From NCBI GenBank assembly GCA_023269455.1, contig JAHFTG010000128.1:1-6336 (forward strand): a stretch of 6,336 nt of DNA. Reading direction: 5' to 3'. The notes below the pieces were generated by a model. The model saw nothing but the letters and a program-made list of their open reading frames with translations, was not told the origin of the DNA and did no database searches. Both the position numbers and the translations under genes were made by a program. Below are positions 5,635 to 6,336 of the stretch, piece by piece (the stretch's first letter is position 1; every line of letters starts with the position of its first letter). This DNA comes from Opitutaceae bacterium (GTDB lineage: Bacteria; Verrucomicrobiota; Verrucomicrobiia; Opitutales; Opitutaceae).

Positions 5635-6336
5635 TCAAGCCCGCAGCGCGCGACGGCGGCGGAGCCAGGCGACGAATGCGACGCTCGACCCCATGAGCAG
5701 CACGCCGTAGGTGGCGGGCTCGGGGACGGGCGAATTCGGAGTGATCGTGCCGCTGCCAGGGGTGTAGGTGCCGGTGGTGCCGGTGTCGGCGTAGTAGATT
5801 TGGACGGCTTGGCTGCTGGCGTTGCTGCTCGAAGTGAAGGTGTCCACGGCGCTGTTCCAATTCACGATGGTGAGCAGGGCGTTGTTCGTGACGGTGATCG
5901 AGTTGATGGCGAGGGTCGATCCGCTGCCGCCGAAGTCGATGACCGAGTCGCCGGTGATGACGAGATTGGTGAACGTCTGCGTGGTGTTATCCACGAGGAG
6001 GGTGCTTCCGGCATTGAGGGTGACGGTTTGCCAGGAGGGAACCTGATTATTGGCCCCGAATTTAACGGTGCCGCCGCTGTTTACAGTGAGGGTGCCGTTG
6101 ATGGCGGCGCCGCCGCTTTGGTTCATCAGGAGCGTGCCGCTGTTGACCACGGTGCTGGTGATGTTTTTGGACCCGGTGCCGCTGAGGGTGGTGGTGCCGG
6201 TGCCGTTGAGCGTGAGGGAGGCGCCGCTGATGGAGCCCGCGAAGTTAATGTTGCCGCTGCTGGTGATGTTGATGCCGCCGCTGGCGCCCACCGCATTGTT
6301 GAAGGTGGCGTTGGCGGTGCCGCTGATGTTGATGCC
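5635..6336 (-). CDS. PEP-CTERM surface protein with autotransporter-type beta-strand repeats, 3' part (5' end outside window)
   Basis: The frame is open from the right edge (codon 6334-6336) to the TGA at 5635-5637, giving 233 visible residues. A GTG at 6289-6291 lies in frame, but the same repeat pattern continues upstream of it, so it is not a start and the N-terminus with its signal peptide is outside the window. Visible residues 2-157 are Gly/Thr/Ser/Asn-rich strands repeating about every 20-22 residues, as in autotransporter-associated beta-strand repeat proteins. A Thr/Ser/Gly-rich linker follows, then a PEP-CTERM tail from residue 204: VPEP, a hydrophobic helix and RRRR. No Cys is present and charged residues are few. 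By family knowledge such proteins are exported by Sec, anchored briefly by the helix, and processed by an exosortase, ending at the cell surface or in the matrix. The specific role is unknown. No exosortase gene is visible here. Confidence 0.88.
   Translation of the reverse strand, partial: GINISGTANATFNNAVGASGGINITSSGNINFAGSISGASLTLNGTGTTTLSGTGSKNITSTVVNSGTLLMNQSGGAAINGTLTVNSGGTVKFGANNQVPSWQTVTLNAGSTLLVDNTTQTFTNLVITGDSVIDFGGSGSTLAINSITVTNNALLTIVNWNSAVDTFTSSSNASSQAVQIYYADTGTTGTYTPGSGTITPNSPVPEPATYGVLLMGSSVAFVAWLRRRRALRA
5638..5727 (-). other. PEP-CTERM sorting signal
   Basis: The last 30 residues of the minus-strand protein have the three-part exosortase signal: VPEP (codons 5716-5727), a hydrophobic segment with LLMGSSVAFVAWL, and a basic end RRRRALRA. 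The motif order and its position at the extreme C-terminus match the PEP-CTERM family well. It implies that an exosortase is encoded elsewhere in the genome. Confidence 0.9.
5866..6336 (-). repeat. About 20-residue beta-solenoid repeats in the PEP-CTERM protein
   Basis: Strand cores recur at visible residues 2 (INIS), 22 (INIT), 41 (LTLN), 63 (VVNSGTLLM), 83 (LTVNSGGTVKF), 105 (VTLNAGSTLLV), 125 (LVITGDSVIDF) and 147 (ITVTNNALLTI), spaced 19-22 residues. The clearest units share hydrophobic-x-hydrophobic, N-S/A-G, then T/S-hydrophobic pairs. At DNA level the 13-mer TGATGTTGATGCC occurs at 6264-6276 and again at 6324-6336, exactly 60 bases apart, so the first two visible units still share DNA sequence. 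This pattern fits rungs of a right-handed beta-helix; the fold is inferred. Confidence 0.7.

Noticed and set aside
6289..6291. GTG as start codon of the minus-strand surface protein
   Set aside because: The frame and the same repeat pattern continue upstream to the window edge, and no signal peptide follows the GTG.

Overview
The window carries four genes on the + strand and one on the - strand, with very little intergenic space. In order they are: the 3' part of tilS (tRNA-Ile lysidine synthase), a complete ftsH (membrane AAA+ zinc protease), a complete fold-type I PLP-dependent aminotransferase, a complete UDP-glucose 6-dehydrogenase (ugd), and, convergent with ugd, the 3' part of a PEP-CTERM surface protein with beta-solenoid repeats. 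There is no RNA gene, CRISPR array, insertion sequence or phage gene.

The GC-rich coding sequence, a surface protein with autotransporter-like beta-strand repeats and a PEP-CTERM sorting tail, an ugd that looks more like the animal enzyme than the common bacterial one, and start sites without Shine-Dalgarno sequences together suggest a member of Verrucomicrobiota, plausibly Opitutaceae. This is inferred from gene content; no marker RNA is present to confirm it.

Region by region: 1-757 is the tilS 3' end, whose TAA overlaps an ATG in the ftsH frame (TAATG). The better-supported ftsH start is 66 bases further on, at 823. The tilS-ftsH neighbourhood is conserved in many bacteria. ftsH ends at 2841 inside a small hairpin and is followed by a strong intrinsic terminator (2860-2893), which closes the tilS-ftsH unit. 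The aminotransferase (2931-4199) starts just after the terminator; a longer reading of it would begin in the terminator loop and is not credible. A 69-base gap leads to ugd (4269-5627). Only 7 bases separate its stop from the stop of the PEP-CTERM gene, which runs off the right edge at 6336.

Functionally, the left half is housekeeping (tRNA decoding, membrane protein quality control). The right half concerns the envelope: ugd supplies UDP-glucuronate for polysaccharides, and PEP-CTERM proteins are handled by exosortase systems that usually accompany exopolysaccharide synthesis. The aminotransferase has no clear link to either side. I see no previously undescribed system. The most useful points are the start-site corrections, the SD-less leaders, the animal-like ugd and the roughly 20-residue repeat of the surface protein.
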